The notes: generated from the sequence alone by a model not told the origin. A DNA stretch of 64,000 bases from Planctomycetaceae bacterium (GCA_021732995.1 JAKFWA010000025.1:117736-181735); one strand, 5' to 3'; positions 23,411-31,873 are shown, counted from the first letter of the stretch. Program-made: numbers and translations.

Positions 23411-23607
23411 TAGAAGCCCCCCAGGTTCATCCGAGAGACTCGCGGCCGTCTTGGCCTTTGAGACCGGTCCTCAGCGCGCAGCTCTTTGAGTCGCTTCCGG
23501 AGCTGCTCCAGATCGACCTCAATGACTTCGCCGTCATTGGCCGTCCGGTTCACGCCCGCGTTGAGCGTGGCTTCGATTTCTGCGATTTCTGCTGAGTGGT
23601 CTGCCAT
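23410..23607 (-). CDS. gpW-like head-tail joining protein
   Basis: A 65-residue protein: IAEIEATLNAGV, then NDGEVIEVDLEQLRKRLKEL, followed by an Arg/Pro-rich tail. The helix-hairpin-helix plan with a V-E-V-D-L turn is that of lambda gpW. It shares one base with the portal start. No clear ribosome-binding site precedes its ATG. It ends the morphogenesis block that is interrupted upstream by the plus-strand moron. Confidence 0.7.
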   Translation of the reverse strand: MADHSAEIAEIEATLNAGVNRTANDGEVIEVDLEQLRKRLKELRAEDRSQRPRRPRVSRMNLGGF

Positions 23608-23829
23608 AGCGGGCGGGAAGTTACGAGGCTTCCCGAAACCACGGATGAGCGGATATTCGATTCTTGAATATCACCGGATTCTACTCACCCAAGCGAAGAG
23701 GCGTTGAATTCTAAGTTGACGAGCAGACTGCACTTTCGTTCCGATACAACCAGACGCGCGAAGCTGTTGTGAACGCCAACGATTCCCCCACTTTTTTTTG
23801 CCTGTCTTTCTCGACTCTCATAGGGCCAA
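23608..23829. other. intergenic region upstream of the moron cassette
   Basis: This 222-base stretch is lower in GC than its neighbours. It holds a perfect seven-base inverted repeat GATATTC..GAATATC near 23651-23671 and a run of eight T near 23790. TTGACG near 23716 could be a -35 box, but no well-spaced -10 box follows. It must contain the promoter for the plus-strand cassette unless that cassette is silent. Confidence 0.5.
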
Positions 23830-24990
23830 ATGAGCACAACGCGATCCGTTCGATTCTTCGCTTTTATTTGTGCTGCCTTGCTGTGGTCAGCATTCGCGTT
23901 TGCTGACGGTGATAAGCCCGCGAAAAATCAGGAGTCATCCCAAGCGGCTAGCGAGCCTGCAGTTGAATCGAACAAACCTGCAGAAGTGTCGTCGATAGGG
24001 TTTGTCGGCAAGGCGCTCATCACTGTGGCTAGTCTGGCTGCACTTGGGCTGGTGTTGCTTGTGGTCACGCCTGACGGCAAGAAAACGGTAGTTAAGAACT
24101 GTCGTATCGTCAGTCGGACATTCTGGGTCGAAATCGGCTTCGGTGGCCTGTTTCGATTCTTTGTGAATAGCGTGATCTTGGGACTGTCGACCGCCATCCT
24201 GAAGTACAGCGCATCGGGCAAGTTCGACCTTCAGGTTTTCTTAGTGGCCACCCTCACTCTCACGCTTTCGAATCTGACCCTCAACCTCCTTGAAGCTAGC
24301 CCACAGGGGAAAAAGCTCCTCAGCCCTGGTGCGGGTCAAGTTTGGCGAAGCGATCGCAAGGCTGAAACTGGGGCCATCCTGAAACGCATCACAGTCTTAG
24401 CCCGCAGTAAGAAGTCTCCCTCACCCACAGAGGTGAGAACACTTCTATCTGACATCCTTGGGGTCATCGTGAAGCACGTGCGGGATCATCGAGGCTGTTC
24501 CAAAGTCGGTGTCGATGTGTTTGCGAACATTCTGATCGATGATGAAAAAGAGAGTCTCATCGTTGTCGCACGCAATCCAGATGCGCTAACCCCTCAATAC
24601 CGCAGAGAAGTCCCGCAAACCTACAAGAAAGTTGATTTGTTTTGCTCCAGAGTACTTTCAAGCAACAAAACGCTGACTCTGTCCGAACTCGTTGAGGCGT
24701 ACCCGGAAGGTCCCAAAAACAAGCCTTATCGAAGCATTCTGGCCATTCCGATCATTTCCAGCGACGACTCCGAAACCTACGGTGTCTTGAGCATAGATTG
24801 CACATTCCCGTACTTTTTTGACTCGTTTTCTCCGGGAAAGATTGAGAACGACATGCAAATCAGCCTCTTGCCGTACACTCAACTAATCGTACTTACTCTA
24901 GAGTTGCTCGTTGGCAATCCACGATGGAGGATGGTTAAAGTGCTTCTCAGTGACGACGTAACTAGCGAATCGACCGGGAGCCAATCATGA
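23830..24990 (+). CDS. membrane protein with C-terminal GAF-like domain (moron)
   Basis: A 386-residue protein with a signal peptide (cleavage after AFAFA, about residue 25), a linker, and membrane segments at about residues 60-80 and 100-160 (VGKALITVASLAALGLVLLV; VNSVILGLST; LVATLTLTLSNL). Residues about 185-365 look like a GAF domain (strands VFANILIDDEKESLIVVAR, PYRSILAIPII, YGVLSIDC). GAF domains sense small molecules. GC is lower than the flanking phage genes and the gene is antisense to the late operon, so it looks like an independently expressed accessory gene. Homology to a known defence system is not apparent; the role is inferred. Confidence 0.65.
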   Translation: MSTTRSVRFFAFICAALLWSAFAFADGDKPAKNQESSQAASEPAVESNKPAEVSSIGFVGKALITVASLAALGLVLLVVTPDGKKTVVKNCRIVSRTFWVEIGFGGLFRFFVNSVILGLSTAILKYSASGKFDLQVFLVATLTLTLSNLTLNLLEASPQGKKLLSPGAGQVWRSDRKAETGAILKRITVLARSKKSPSPTEVRTLLSDILGVIVKHVRDHRGCSKVGVDVFANILIDDEKESLIVVARNPDALTPQYRREVPQTYKKVDLFCSRVLSSNKTLTLSELVEAYPEGPKNKPYRSILAIPIISSDDSETYGVLSIDCTFPYFFDSFSPGKIENDMQISLLPYTQLIVLTLELLVGNPRWRMVKVLLSDDVTSESTGSQS

Positions 24991-25226
24991 ATGCAACCGC
25001 AACTGCTTCTAATGGCGAAACTGGCGACGCCCTGCGACTGCAACATGTTCTCTCGAAGTACGCCGAAGGAAAATCATCTCTGGCAGAGATGTCTGCGGAA
25101 GTCAGAAAGCTCCAACCAAAGCCTCAACCGCAGACGTGGCGAAATCGGATCATCTGCTTCCTCGCTAGTATTCTGATTGCGATGTTGGTTCCGTCAACGG
25201 CTTCTCAGCAGCGCGAAGATACTTGA
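24987..25226 (+). CDS. small membrane protein coupled to the GAF-like membrane protein
   Basis: A 79-residue protein whose ATG overlaps the stop of the GAF-like gene (ATGA). Residues 10-45 form an amphipathic helix (LRLQHVLSKYAEGKSSLAEM) and residues about 53-73 a membrane segment (RIICFLASILIAMLVPSTAS). It is probably a partner of the upstream membrane protein. It ends 12 bases before the stop of the converging minus-strand gene. Confidence 0.6.
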   Translation: MNATATASNGETGDALRLQHVLSKYAEGKSSLAEMSAEVRKLQPKPQPQTWRNRIICFLASILIAMLVPSTASQQREDT

Positions 25227-25238
25227 TCGGGTGCGTAC

Positions 25239-25535
25239 TCAAAGCGGCGTCGACGAGCGTGGCTTCGCGGGGTGACGTGGCTTCGCAGCGGCGGGAGATC
25301 TCCGCCGCACTTCAAGACAACGGTCCACTCGATACGTTCCGCACGCCAGGCACTGACAACGACGCAGCACAATGACTTCCACCAGGGCGGCGCTATGGTC
25401 GCTCTGCCGTTCGACCAGTTGTGGCTGCTCGTAGGAGCTGCGATCGGTACAACCACACTCGGGACACGCTGAGAAGCGCACCACGTTGTCTTGATAGTCG
25501 CGGTTGGCTGAGTTGGGCTTTCGGCCTCGACTCAT
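25239..25535 (-). CDS. small zinc-ribbon protein downstream of the terminase
   Basis: A 98-residue protein starting at ATG 25535, which overlaps the terminase stop. It has two knuckles, CPECGC near residue 24 and CQCLAC near residue 59, flanked by Arg/Lys, and a basic, Pro-rich tail. Zinc ribbons of this type occur next to phage packaging or modification genes. It resembles Com-like zinc regulators in general layout, but I cannot show homology. Confidence 0.65.
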   Translation of the reverse strand: MSRGRKPNSANRDYQDNVVRFSACPECGCTDRSSYEQPQLVERQSDHSAALVEVIVLRRCQCLACGTYRVDRCLEVRRRSPAAAKPRHPAKPRSSTPL

Positions 25536-27880
25536 AGCGGCCTCGATTTTATCGGGCCGCGACGCTTCTTGCGGGGCTTGCCGTTGGCACTCGGCTTGGG
25601 CTTTGACCAGATCGAACAACCCTCGATCGATGCGCCGACGTGACAGCCTACGAAGGTGTCGAAGTAGTCGTTGTCCTTGGAAGCGGTCTCTTCCCACACG
25701 TTGCACTCTTCACCATTCACTTCCAGGCGGCGGCGTGTTTCGGCGCGCAAGTGCTCGGCGAAGAGTTCGTGCTTCCAGGCATCGAGTTGATACAAGCTGA
25801 CCGAACCGCGTTCTTCAATGCCCGTGGCCAATCGTTGATGGGCTCGGCTCTTCCAGACGTTGGTATCAAACGTGACGACCCGGATCTTGGCTTCGGTGTC
25901 TGTCTTCACACGCCAGTGATCGCCGATGCGGTCGCTGTCTTTCTCTTTCTTGCCCTCGTGCAGCTTCTTGCCACCGATCTTCGGTGTGCGACCGAATGAC
26001 GCGTAAATCCGCTCGTCAGCACGTTCGCGGACGAACCGCTTGACCAATGTGTCGCGGTCGCCAGCGTCCACCAACAGCCGCCGGATGCCGAGCGGAATGC
26101 CGGACTCGCTTTGAAACTTCATGCCCAGCAGATGGTCGGTCAGGTCATCGAGCCCCATGCGCGTCGCGGTATCAACCGAGGGCTTGCGTTTACCCTTGGT
26201 ATAGAACTCGACCAGGCTTTTCTTCGGCTTCCTCTTGTTGAACTTCAGCACGCCTTGTTCAGGCCAGGTCCCATAGCGCAATACGTACCCGCTGAAGTGA
26301 GGCGACCATGCCGTCACGCAATACCACAGCAGCTTTTCGCCGACGTCGATCATGGACGTGATGCGATCGGCAGCCAGGGGCACGATGTCGCGCAGTTGCG
26401 TGTGTTGCTTGAGGGTGATTTCCTCGACCGACAGTAAGTCCGTGTCATCCGCGTTGAGAGCGATCGGCTGCTGCTGAACTTCGGCGGCGAAGCCTTCCGG
26501 ATCGGTGAGCCACCAGTTCATCAAGTTCTGGAGGGCTGACAGTTCATCCGCGTTGAAGCGAGCTTCCCAATAGGCGTGCCCACCGGCATCCATTTCAGCC
26601 CGGTTGTCGGCATAGAATTTGGTTGCCGCCGCCGCTGACTTGTCACCGTTGCGGAAACACTCGTCGCGCAGTTCGCCGTATTTCTCCCACAGATCCAACC
26701 GCGTCGGGAACGACTTCAAGCCAGGCACACGCCGCCCGTTCCATTCGGGATGCTTGGTACGGTCCAAGATCACGTCCGCCATATCGTCGGGCTCGATCAC
26801 GGTGCACGGCATGATGCCCGCGATCTTCTTGCCCGGTCCCGCCAGGCCAACGATGGCTTTCTTGAGAACCTTGATGCGTTTGGCGTTCTCCTTCGGCGAT
26901 GCTGCCGACTCTTCGGTCTGCGGGTCATCGATCATCACGAAGTCAGGGCGGATCGACGAACCATCAACGAGGGTGTGTTTCATGCCTCGGATGCGGCCCG
27001 TGATTCCACGTGCCATCACGACGGCACCGCTGGCCACGCTGCCTTCGATCGTTGGCAGGATGATGCGGTCTTCCTTCCACATCATGCGGGTGCGTTCGCC
27101 GTGGTGGAGTTGGCCACGGCAACGGTTCGTGATGCCTTCCATGCAGACGATCGGGTAGCAGATCTCCGGGAAGTCCTGCAGCAGCAGTTCGTTCGTTTCG
27201 AACTGCGTCTTGATGGACAACAAAGACTCTTTGGCACCGTCAGCCGATGAACCAATCAAAGCAATGAACCGACGTTGGCCGTAGCACATCGCCCAGATCA
27301 CAGCACACTCGGAGATCGTGGTTTTGCCGGAGCCACGGGGTAGCGCGTAAGCCTCCAGGCCACCGTGAAGAATGTTGTGCTGGATGGCCGCGATCAGGTC
27401 TCTGTGATCCGGGCTCAGCTCCAGGCAGAACAGTTCCGGGAAGAACGTGACCAGGAACAACTCCAGGTTGAACCGGCACAGTTCGCGACGTTCAGGATTG
27501 AAGACATCGGGTAGCTCGCCGATGTCGCGGCCTGCGCGTGACGACTCGGACTGATTCGCAGCCGTGCGTTCCTTGTGCCGCGCATAACTTTCGGGGGACA
27601 TCACACGCGGCTTCTTGGCAGCCGGCGGGTCACGTCGTTCGGGTTGCGGCGTGGATGCCGGCACCGCCGCCACTTTTGGCGTCTTCGGCCGAGTCGATCG
27701 ACCGACGCCATTTCCGGCGGCGGAGGCCTTGGGGCGAGCGGCTGCCGATGCCGCCGTTTGTGGCGACTCTGCAGCAGCAGCTCGCGACGCCTTTTGTGGC
27801 GGCGGTTCCGTCGGTGTGACTCCGCGATCGCGGCGCGGCTTGGCCGATGCCTTCTTCGCAGCCGCTTTCTTCTTCGCCAT
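25532..27880 (-). CDS. terminase large subunit (gpA-like)
   Basis: A 782-residue packaging motor. An Ala/Pro/Arg-rich N-terminal extension (residues 1-110, partly built from CGCC palindromes) precedes the ATPase: Walker A LPRGSGKTTI and Walker B FVMIDDPQTEE, with acidic nuclease residues in the C-terminal half (LLVDAGDRDT, FDTFVGCHVGA). The motor pumps DNA into proheads and cuts concatemers. The extension is unusual for terminases. No separate small terminase gene is obvious, although 28478-29209 could be one. Confidence 0.9.
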   Translation of the reverse strand: MAKKKAAAKKASAKPRRDRGVTPTEPPPQKASRAAAAESPQTAASAAARPKASAAGNGVGRSTRPKTPKVAAVPASTPQPERRDPPAAKKPRVMSPESYARHKERTAANQSESSRAGRDIGELPDVFNPERRELCRFNLELFLVTFFPELFCLELSPDHRDLIAAIQHNILHGGLEAYALPRGSGKTTISECAVIWAMCYGQRRFIALIGSSADGAKESLLSIKTQFETNELLLQDFPEICYPIVCMEGITNRCRGQLHHGERTRMMWKEDRIILPTIEGSVASGAVVMARGITGRIRGMKHTLVDGSSIRPDFVMIDDPQTEESAASPKENAKRIKVLKKAIVGLAGPGKKIAGIMPCTVIEPDDMADVILDRTKHPEWNGRRVPGLKSFPTRLDLWEKYGELRDECFRNGDKSAAAATKFYADNRAEMDAGGHAYWEARFNADELSALQNLMNWWLTDPEGFAAEVQQQPIALNADDTDLLSVEEITLKQHTQLRDIVPLAADRITSMIDVGEKLLWYCVTAWSPHFSGYVLRYGTWPEQGVLKFNKRKPKKSLVEFYTKGKRKPSVDTATRMGLDDLTDHLLGMKFQSESGIPLGIRRLLVDAGDRDTLVKRFVRERADERIYASFGRTPKIGGKKLHEGKKEKDSDRIGDHWRVKTDTEAKIRVVTFDTNVWKSRAHQRLATGIEERGSVSLYQLDAWKHELFAEHLRAETRRRLEVNGEECNVWEETASKDNDYFDTFVGCHVGASIEGCSIWSKPKPSANGKPRKKRRGPIKSRPL
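27668..27801. repeat. CGCC-N6-GGCG palindromes in the terminase N-terminal extension
   Basis: Copies lie at 27668-27681, 27706-27719, 27752-27765 and 27788-27801. On the coding strand the spacers are AAAAGT, GGAAAT, ACAAAC and ACAAAA. They are read T-P-K-V-A-A, A-G-N-G-V, S-P-Q-T-A-A and P-P-Q-K-A-S. Confidence 0.75.
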
Positions 27881-27964
27881 CCGTGGCTCCGAGAACAGGC
27901 CGATTCAATCTCTCGTGTGACGCCGCCGGCGTGTCCGTGCCTGGTGCAATCACGCCGCGGCAAG

Positions 27965-28168
27965 TCACGAGCGTTCGCTCTCCGCTTGCTGGCGCAGCTT
28001 CCGAACCTTCTGGCTCAGGACCGCGGCGTCGTACCACGTGAAGCTGCACTCCGGATCAGCAGCGAACTTGCCGAGCGTCTTAAGCAGCGTCGCGGCGCTG
28101 TCGTCGTCGTACAGGAACAGGTACCTCTCCCGATCCTTGACCAGAGCCAGCACGTTCATCGCGGGCAT
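27965..28168 (-). CDS. small conserved-looking protein (about 67 aa)
   Basis: A 67-residue protein with V(L)ALVKDRERYLFLYDDDS, then LLKTLGKFAADPECSFTWYDAAVLSQKVR. This composition recurs in many small planctomycete proteins encoded near phage genes, as far as I recall, and its role is unknown. It may use a downstream ATG (28159). It overlaps the 3' end of the preceding gene in another frame by about 90 bases. Confidence 0.6.
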   Translation of the reverse strand: MPAMNVLALVKDRERYLFLYDDDSAATLLKTLGKFAADPECSFTWYDAAVLSQKVRKLRQQAESERS

Positions 28169-28481
28169 GACGTCGTCTCGCTTTCTGCCGCTTCGTCGGC
28201 ACGCGATTGAGTTGGGCCGTGATGGCCGCTGACCGGATAGCCTGGTCTCGGGTCAGGACCGTCTTGATCACGACCATGCCTGCGTCCATCGTGGTCGCGA
28301 TGAAGACATCACCACACGCGCGGATCTGGTCTTTGCCGAGCTGCACGCCGAACGGTTCGGAGTGGTAGTACAGACTCCGCAGACGTTCCTTGGATTGGTT
28401 CCAGTCTTCGGCAGTCCCTTGCGGAAACCGCTCGCGCAGCCGGTCAACGGCGTGGCCAGTGATGCAGACGGGCAGCATCAT
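28080..28481 (-). CDS. small protein with ITGHAVDRLRERF motif
   Basis: A 133-residue protein starting at an ATGATG that overlaps the upstream stop. It opens with PVCITGHAVDRLRERF and a helix-strand region of the RelE/DUF4258-like style (His-Ala, Arg-x-x-x-Arg), then DVFIATTMDAGMVVIKTVLT. The last 30 residues are an Arg/Gly-rich segment overlapping the next gene in another frame. It might be a toxin-like or RNA-processing protein, but without recognised active-site residues this is only a possibility. Confidence 0.55.
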   Translation of the reverse strand: MMLPVCITGHAVDRLRERFPQGTAEDWNQSKERLRSLYYHSEPFGVQLGKDQIRACGDVFIATTMDAGMVVIKTVLTRDQAIRSAAITAQLNRVPTKRQKARRRHARDERAGSGQGSGEVPVPVRRRQRRDAA

Positions 28482-29209
28482 GCACCCCGTTTCTTGCGTG
28501 ATGCTCGAACCACCTTCTTCGTCGCGGCCTTTTTGGCTCGAGACTTCGCCGCCGGTTTTGGCGTCTCCAGATCCGCGAGGCGTTTCTGAATCGATAAGAG
28601 CACGGAATCCGCACCGGTTTGGAACCGCGAGAAGCTGTTGACCATCGCTACGAGCGTGTCCACCGATCTGGCCGTGGCGACCTGACACGCATTGAGCCTG
28701 CTCGTGCGTTCTTCGAAACCGTTGAGCAAGAGAGTGCCGAACTGTCGAATGTCGGCGATCTCAGGTTCGAGCGTTACGACCAGTTGAGCCAGCTTCAGCT
28801 CTAAATCGGCGATGCGGTCGTATGCCAGCGCCAGTTGGTTGCAGACGTGGCCGTAAGCCTGGTTGGTCTCAGCCGTCACGCGCTCCAGCCGAGCGGCTTC
28901 AGCGGCGATGGCGTCGTTAACAGCCCGTTCCGTGTCTTGGAGCTGCTGGGCGGATGGTGCCAGCTCGTCGCGAAGTGCTGCGGCACATCTCGTTGCGAAA
29001 GTAAGTGCGTCCTCATGACTGGTACCAGAGTTCTCGAAATCAACGGTGACGTCGACACCACCGAGAATGCCCGTGAAGCGAACTTTGCTCACTGGAACCA
29101 TGACAAAGTTGAAGTTCGCGGAACCTGGCTGCGAAGTCTTATCGACACCGCAGAAATCCAGTCGCTGGCCAATGTCGAAGAGTCTGAGACCGTAAGACGC
29201 CCTGATCAT
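28478..29209 (-). CDS. coiled-coil hypothetical protein
   Basis: A 243-residue protein with a beta-rich start (FNFVMVPVSKVRFTGIL), then long helices (ATFATRCAAALRDEL to LELKLAQLVV) that form a coiled coil, and a Lys/Ala/Arg-rich tail (TPKPAAKSRAKKAATKKVV) containing one CGCC palindrome. It lies immediately upstream in transcription of small proteins and the terminase. It could be a scaffold, small terminase or nucleoid-binding protein; the sequence does not decide. Confidence 0.5.
   Translation of the reverse strand: MIRASYGLRLFDIGQRLDFCGVDKTSQPGSANFNFVMVPVSKVRFTGILGGVDVTVDFENSGTSHEDALTFATRCAAALRDELAPSAQQLQDTERAVNDAIAAEAARLERVTAETNQAYGHVCNQLALAYDRIADLELKLAQLVVTLEPEIADIRQFGTLLLNGFEERTSRLNACQVATARSVDTLVAMVNSFSRFQTGADSVLLSIQKRLADLETPKPAAKSRAKKAATKKVVRASRKKRGA
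28550..28563. repeat. CGCC-N6-GGCG palindrome in the coiled-coil gene
   Basis: The spacer is GGTTTT (AAAACC on the coding strand), read T-P-K-P-A-A. It lies in the basic tail of the gene at 28478-29209. Confidence 0.75.
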
Positions 29210-29967
29210 GAAAGTGCCTCCAGATAACGACCCAGCAGGTGGTCGCGGATGAGGTCAAAGCGGAACCCAAGCACGCGATCGACGCCGACCGTGTAGAAGC
29301 TGGGGTCAATCAAGATGCGGCTCTTGCGGTCCAGATAGACCAGCTCACCGCAGTGCCGATAAGGCATTGGAAATGGGCAACGCGGGACGATGTCGTTGCC
29401 GTGAACCACGCGCAAATGCCGATGGCGACGACGTCGGTCGAAGCCTTTGGCGAAGAAGTCGCAACCGACTCGCGGGCTGCCGAACGTCACGCACAGATCT
29501 GCGTCCAGAGCTTCCGCTGCCAGCGTCGCCGTTGCCCCGCCGAGCGAATGACCGTTGACCACCAGGAGCGGCTTCGGAGGATCCTTGCCACGCTCCTGGG
29601 CCTGGCAGTTGAGCAGTTCGCGGACTTCATCCAGGGCATCCAGCACGTGAGTCCAAAGGGACACCCAGCCGCTCAAGAAACCGGCATGCACCAACCCTCC
29701 CAGGCGGTACGGCACCAGCCGGAGATTGGCGTCGCGTTTCCAGTCGCGCCAGTCACGCGGTTCGGTTCCACGGAACGACACAACGATGCGTGAAACATCG
29801 GCCACGATCGTCGCGGACATTCCGCTGACGTGGTTGTCGACACTTTGCACGACGCAGCCAGGCCAGTTGTTCTGGCGGTCGTAAGCATCGAGAGCCAGCG
29901 TAGCCAACAAACGGAGTGACTCACGCGTTGGTTCAGGGCTGATGGTCGCGAGCTTTGTGGCTGACAT
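29206..29967 (-). CDS. class 3 lipase / alpha-beta hydrolase
   Basis: A 253-residue esterase of the lipase class 3 family: oxyanion loop VSFRGTEPRDWRDWKRD, nucleophile elbow GHSLGG with catalytic Ser, acidic GNDIVPRCP (candidate Asp) and RDHLLGRY (candidate His). It has no signal peptide. A strong AAGGA precedes ATG 29967. In this prophage it lies among lysis- and membrane-type genes, so it may degrade envelope lipids at lysis or modify the host membrane in the lysogen. Phage lipases are uncommon; the role is inferred. Confidence 0.8.
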   Translation of the reverse strand: MSATKLATISPEPTRESLRLLATLALDAYDRQNNWPGCVVQSVDNHVSGMSATIVADVSRIVVSFRGTEPRDWRDWKRDANLRLVPYRLGGLVHAGFLSGWVSLWTHVLDALDEVRELLNCQAQERGKDPPKPLLVVNGHSLGGATATLAAEALDADLCVTFGSPRVGCDFFAKGFDRRRRHRHLRVVHGNDIVPRCPFPMPYRHCGELVYLDRKSRILIDPSFYTVGVDRVLGFRFDLIRDHLLGRYLEALS

Positions 29968-30000
29968 GACGATCCTTCGTCTGATGGCCGTGCGTCATGC

Positions 30001-30981
30001 TCAGCCGGTGAGACAGTGCGGGCTGAACCACAACCGCTCACGATGGCGGTTCTGATTCTTACCCGTCTTGTTGGAGTACCCGCCGGAAGCCGACCAGCTT
30101 TCGCAGGTCCAGTTGTCCGGCAACTCGTGCTCGCCCTCGTAACCGGCCAGACAAAGCCTGAAACGCGGGTCATCGCCGTGGGCGATGGCCCATGCCCTTA
30201 CGTCGTTCGAAACGTCGCCATCGTTCACCGCGTAAATGTGTTGATCGCAGTCGGTCGAAGCGTTGTAAGGCGGGTCGAGAAACACGGCGGTGACACCACG
30301 CTTGGCCTTCCCCGTCGTGAAGACAGGCGTCAGAACGCGTTGCCAATCGCCGCTGCAGACCTTCACGCGTCGAAGTCGATCGCGCAGGGTCTGCATGGTT
30401 TCGCTGATGTGCGTGGCCCATCGGTCGCACGATCCGCGAACCGTCTGACTTGATGGACCTCGCGCGTGAATTCCACCCCAACCAGCCTTGGGGATTTGTC
30501 GCGAGATACCCGGTTGCTTTGGCGAGCACTTCCGGTCCATCTTCGACAACTTACCCGCGACCGATCGCCACGGGCCGTCACCAGCTCCGTAGCGACCGAT
30601 CGCCGCTGAGATTCCATTGAGCCAATAGCCCGCAATCCGTGCGTCGAAGAAGTTGGGGTTACCTTCAAGACGCTGCTGCAGGTCTTGAGTTTGAGCCACA
30701 ATCCACGCATGGCGTGCATGATGGTCATTCTCGTTGACCGGCCAGTCCGCGAACTTGGCGACCTCGGCCGAGTCGGCTGAGGTTGCCCTCCAGAAGTTGC
30801 TGATGAAGCCACAGCGATCATTGATCGTTTCGGACTCGGCGAACGGTTCAGGCCGCGCGAGCAGCACTGCCGCTGAGCCGCAAAACGGCTCGACGTAATT
30901 CGACACAACTCCGAAGCGAGACCAGATCAGTGGCGCAATGCGGCTCTTGCCGCCGAAGTAGGGAAACGGTGCGGTCAACAA
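30001..30981 (-). CDS. D12 class N6-adenine DNA methyltransferase
   Basis: A 326-residue Dam-like enzyme starting at one of two consecutive TTG codons (30981). It has FPYFGGKSRIAPLIW, the AdoMet loop VEPFCGSAAVLL, and catalytic DPPYN in VFLDPPYN. It methylates adenine in DNA, presumably at a short site. It shares the D12 fold with the N-terminal half of the fused enzyme at 2990, but not enough sequence for a recent duplication. No restriction enzyme partner is seen. Confidence 0.85.
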   Translation of the reverse strand: MLTAPFPYFGGKSRIAPLIWSRFGVVSNYVEPFCGSAAVLLARPEPFAESETINDRCGFISNFWRATSADSAEVAKFADWPVNENDHHARHAWIVAQTQDLQQRLEGNPNFFDARIAGYWLNGISAAIGRYGAGDGPWRSVAGKLSKMDRKCSPKQPGISRQIPKAGWGGIHARGPSSQTVRGSCDRWATHISETMQTLRDRLRRVKVCSGDWQRVLTPVFTTGKAKRGVTAVFLDPPYNASTDCDQHIYAVNDGDVSNDVRAWAIAHGDDPRFRLCLAGYEGEHELPDNWTCESWSASGGYSNKTGKNQNRHRERLWFSPHCLTG

Positions 30982-31014
30982 GATGCGAATCCAGGTGTAA
31001 GTCAGTGATGAAGC

Positions 31015-31206
31015 TCAATGGTGAATCGAAACGCGTAACTCGCCGACCTCCTTGCTGAGCTGATCAATGCGGGAGCGCGTGACCGCCGCGTCCGCTTTGA
31101 TGTCTGCCCAGCCACTAAAAAACGCACCAGACACAACGACCAAGATGCCGAGGAGTGCAATCCAGTTGCTCGTGCTGAGGCTGATGCGGTCTTCGGATTT
31201 GGTCAT
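31015..31206 (-). CDS. small single-pass membrane protein
   Basis: A 63-residue protein with AAGGA before ATG 31206. A short N-terminal segment is followed by a membrane helix (NWIALLGILVVVSGAFFSGW) and a heptad-like helix (VTRSRIDQLSKEVGELRVS). The plan fits spanin- or holin-associated phage proteins, or a small envelope adaptor; no family is assigned. Confidence 0.6.
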   Translation of the reverse strand: MTKSEDRISLSTSNWIALLGILVVVSGAFFSGWADIKADAAVTRSRIDQLSKEVGELRVSIHH

Positions 31207-31267
31207 GGTCGATCCTTCTCAAAAGCGAGTAACACGGAAAGCACTAAGGCCAAGACGTTGTCGAGCA

Positions 31268-31873
31268 TCAGGCAGCCTTCCGTTGCTGTGAGGCGACGGC
31301 GTCTAAACGCACCTGGTAGACGTCGCCTTGCATCCGCAGTTCGCGGATGTTGTTCAACGCGTAGTCCCGCCATTGCACCTGCTTGGCGAGCTGCTGAGTG
31401 TTCGATTCGCGTTCCTGTATCAGGAACGGAACGACTTCCCGCGTCGGGATGAGATGGTTCGTGCGGAGATCGACGTAGGTCACCGACAGAGCGCGAACCT
31501 TCTGCACGTCGAGATAGAGCTGACCACTGTGCTCAACGATCGACGCCCGCTTGCCCTTGGCGCGAGCAGCTCCGAGACGTGTGAGACGCTGGCCCCAGCG
31601 ACGTCCGGAAGACTCGAAGTTCTGGTAGCTCGCGCCGTCCTGCTTCGCTCGGCGGTTGTTGACGGCACCCTGATAGGTACCGCCAATCATCACCGTGGTA
31701 TGAGCCCGCTTCCGGATGTGCCAAACGTCGGTCGCGGCATCCCACCAGGGGTTGTCGGTCTTACGCATGGCCGGAATGGTCTCGGTGAAGATCGTCGCGA
31801 CCGTCGCGCTCTCCACTCCACGAATGATGCCCGCGAGAAGGCGAAGACTGATCTGCCGCGTGACGCCGCTCAT
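31268..31873 (-). CDS. hypothetical prophage protein
   Basis: A 201-residue protein starting at ATG 31873, which overlaps the upstream stop. It begins MSGVTRQISLRLLAGIIRGVESA and contains a Trp-rich region (NPWWDAATDVWHIRK) and a basic, Gln-rich C-terminal helix (ESNTQQLAKQVQWRD). No domain is recognised. It is coupled to a lipoprotein gene and lies in the accessory part of the late operon. Confidence 0.5.
   Translation of the reverse strand: MSGVTRQISLRLLAGIIRGVESATVATIFTETIPAMRKTDNPWWDAATDVWHIRKRAHTTVMIGGTYQGAVNNRRAKQDGASYQNFESSGRRWGQRLTRLGAARAKGKRASIVEHSGQLYLDVQKVRALSVTYVDLRTNHLIPTREVVPFLIQERESNTQQLAKQVQWRDYALNNIRELRMQGDVYQVRLDAVASQQRKAA

Noticed and set aside
25239..25535. Zinc-ribbon protein as a Mu Com-type translational activator
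   Set aside because: Only the cysteine layout agrees. No mom-like modification gene follows, so the specific assignment was not made.
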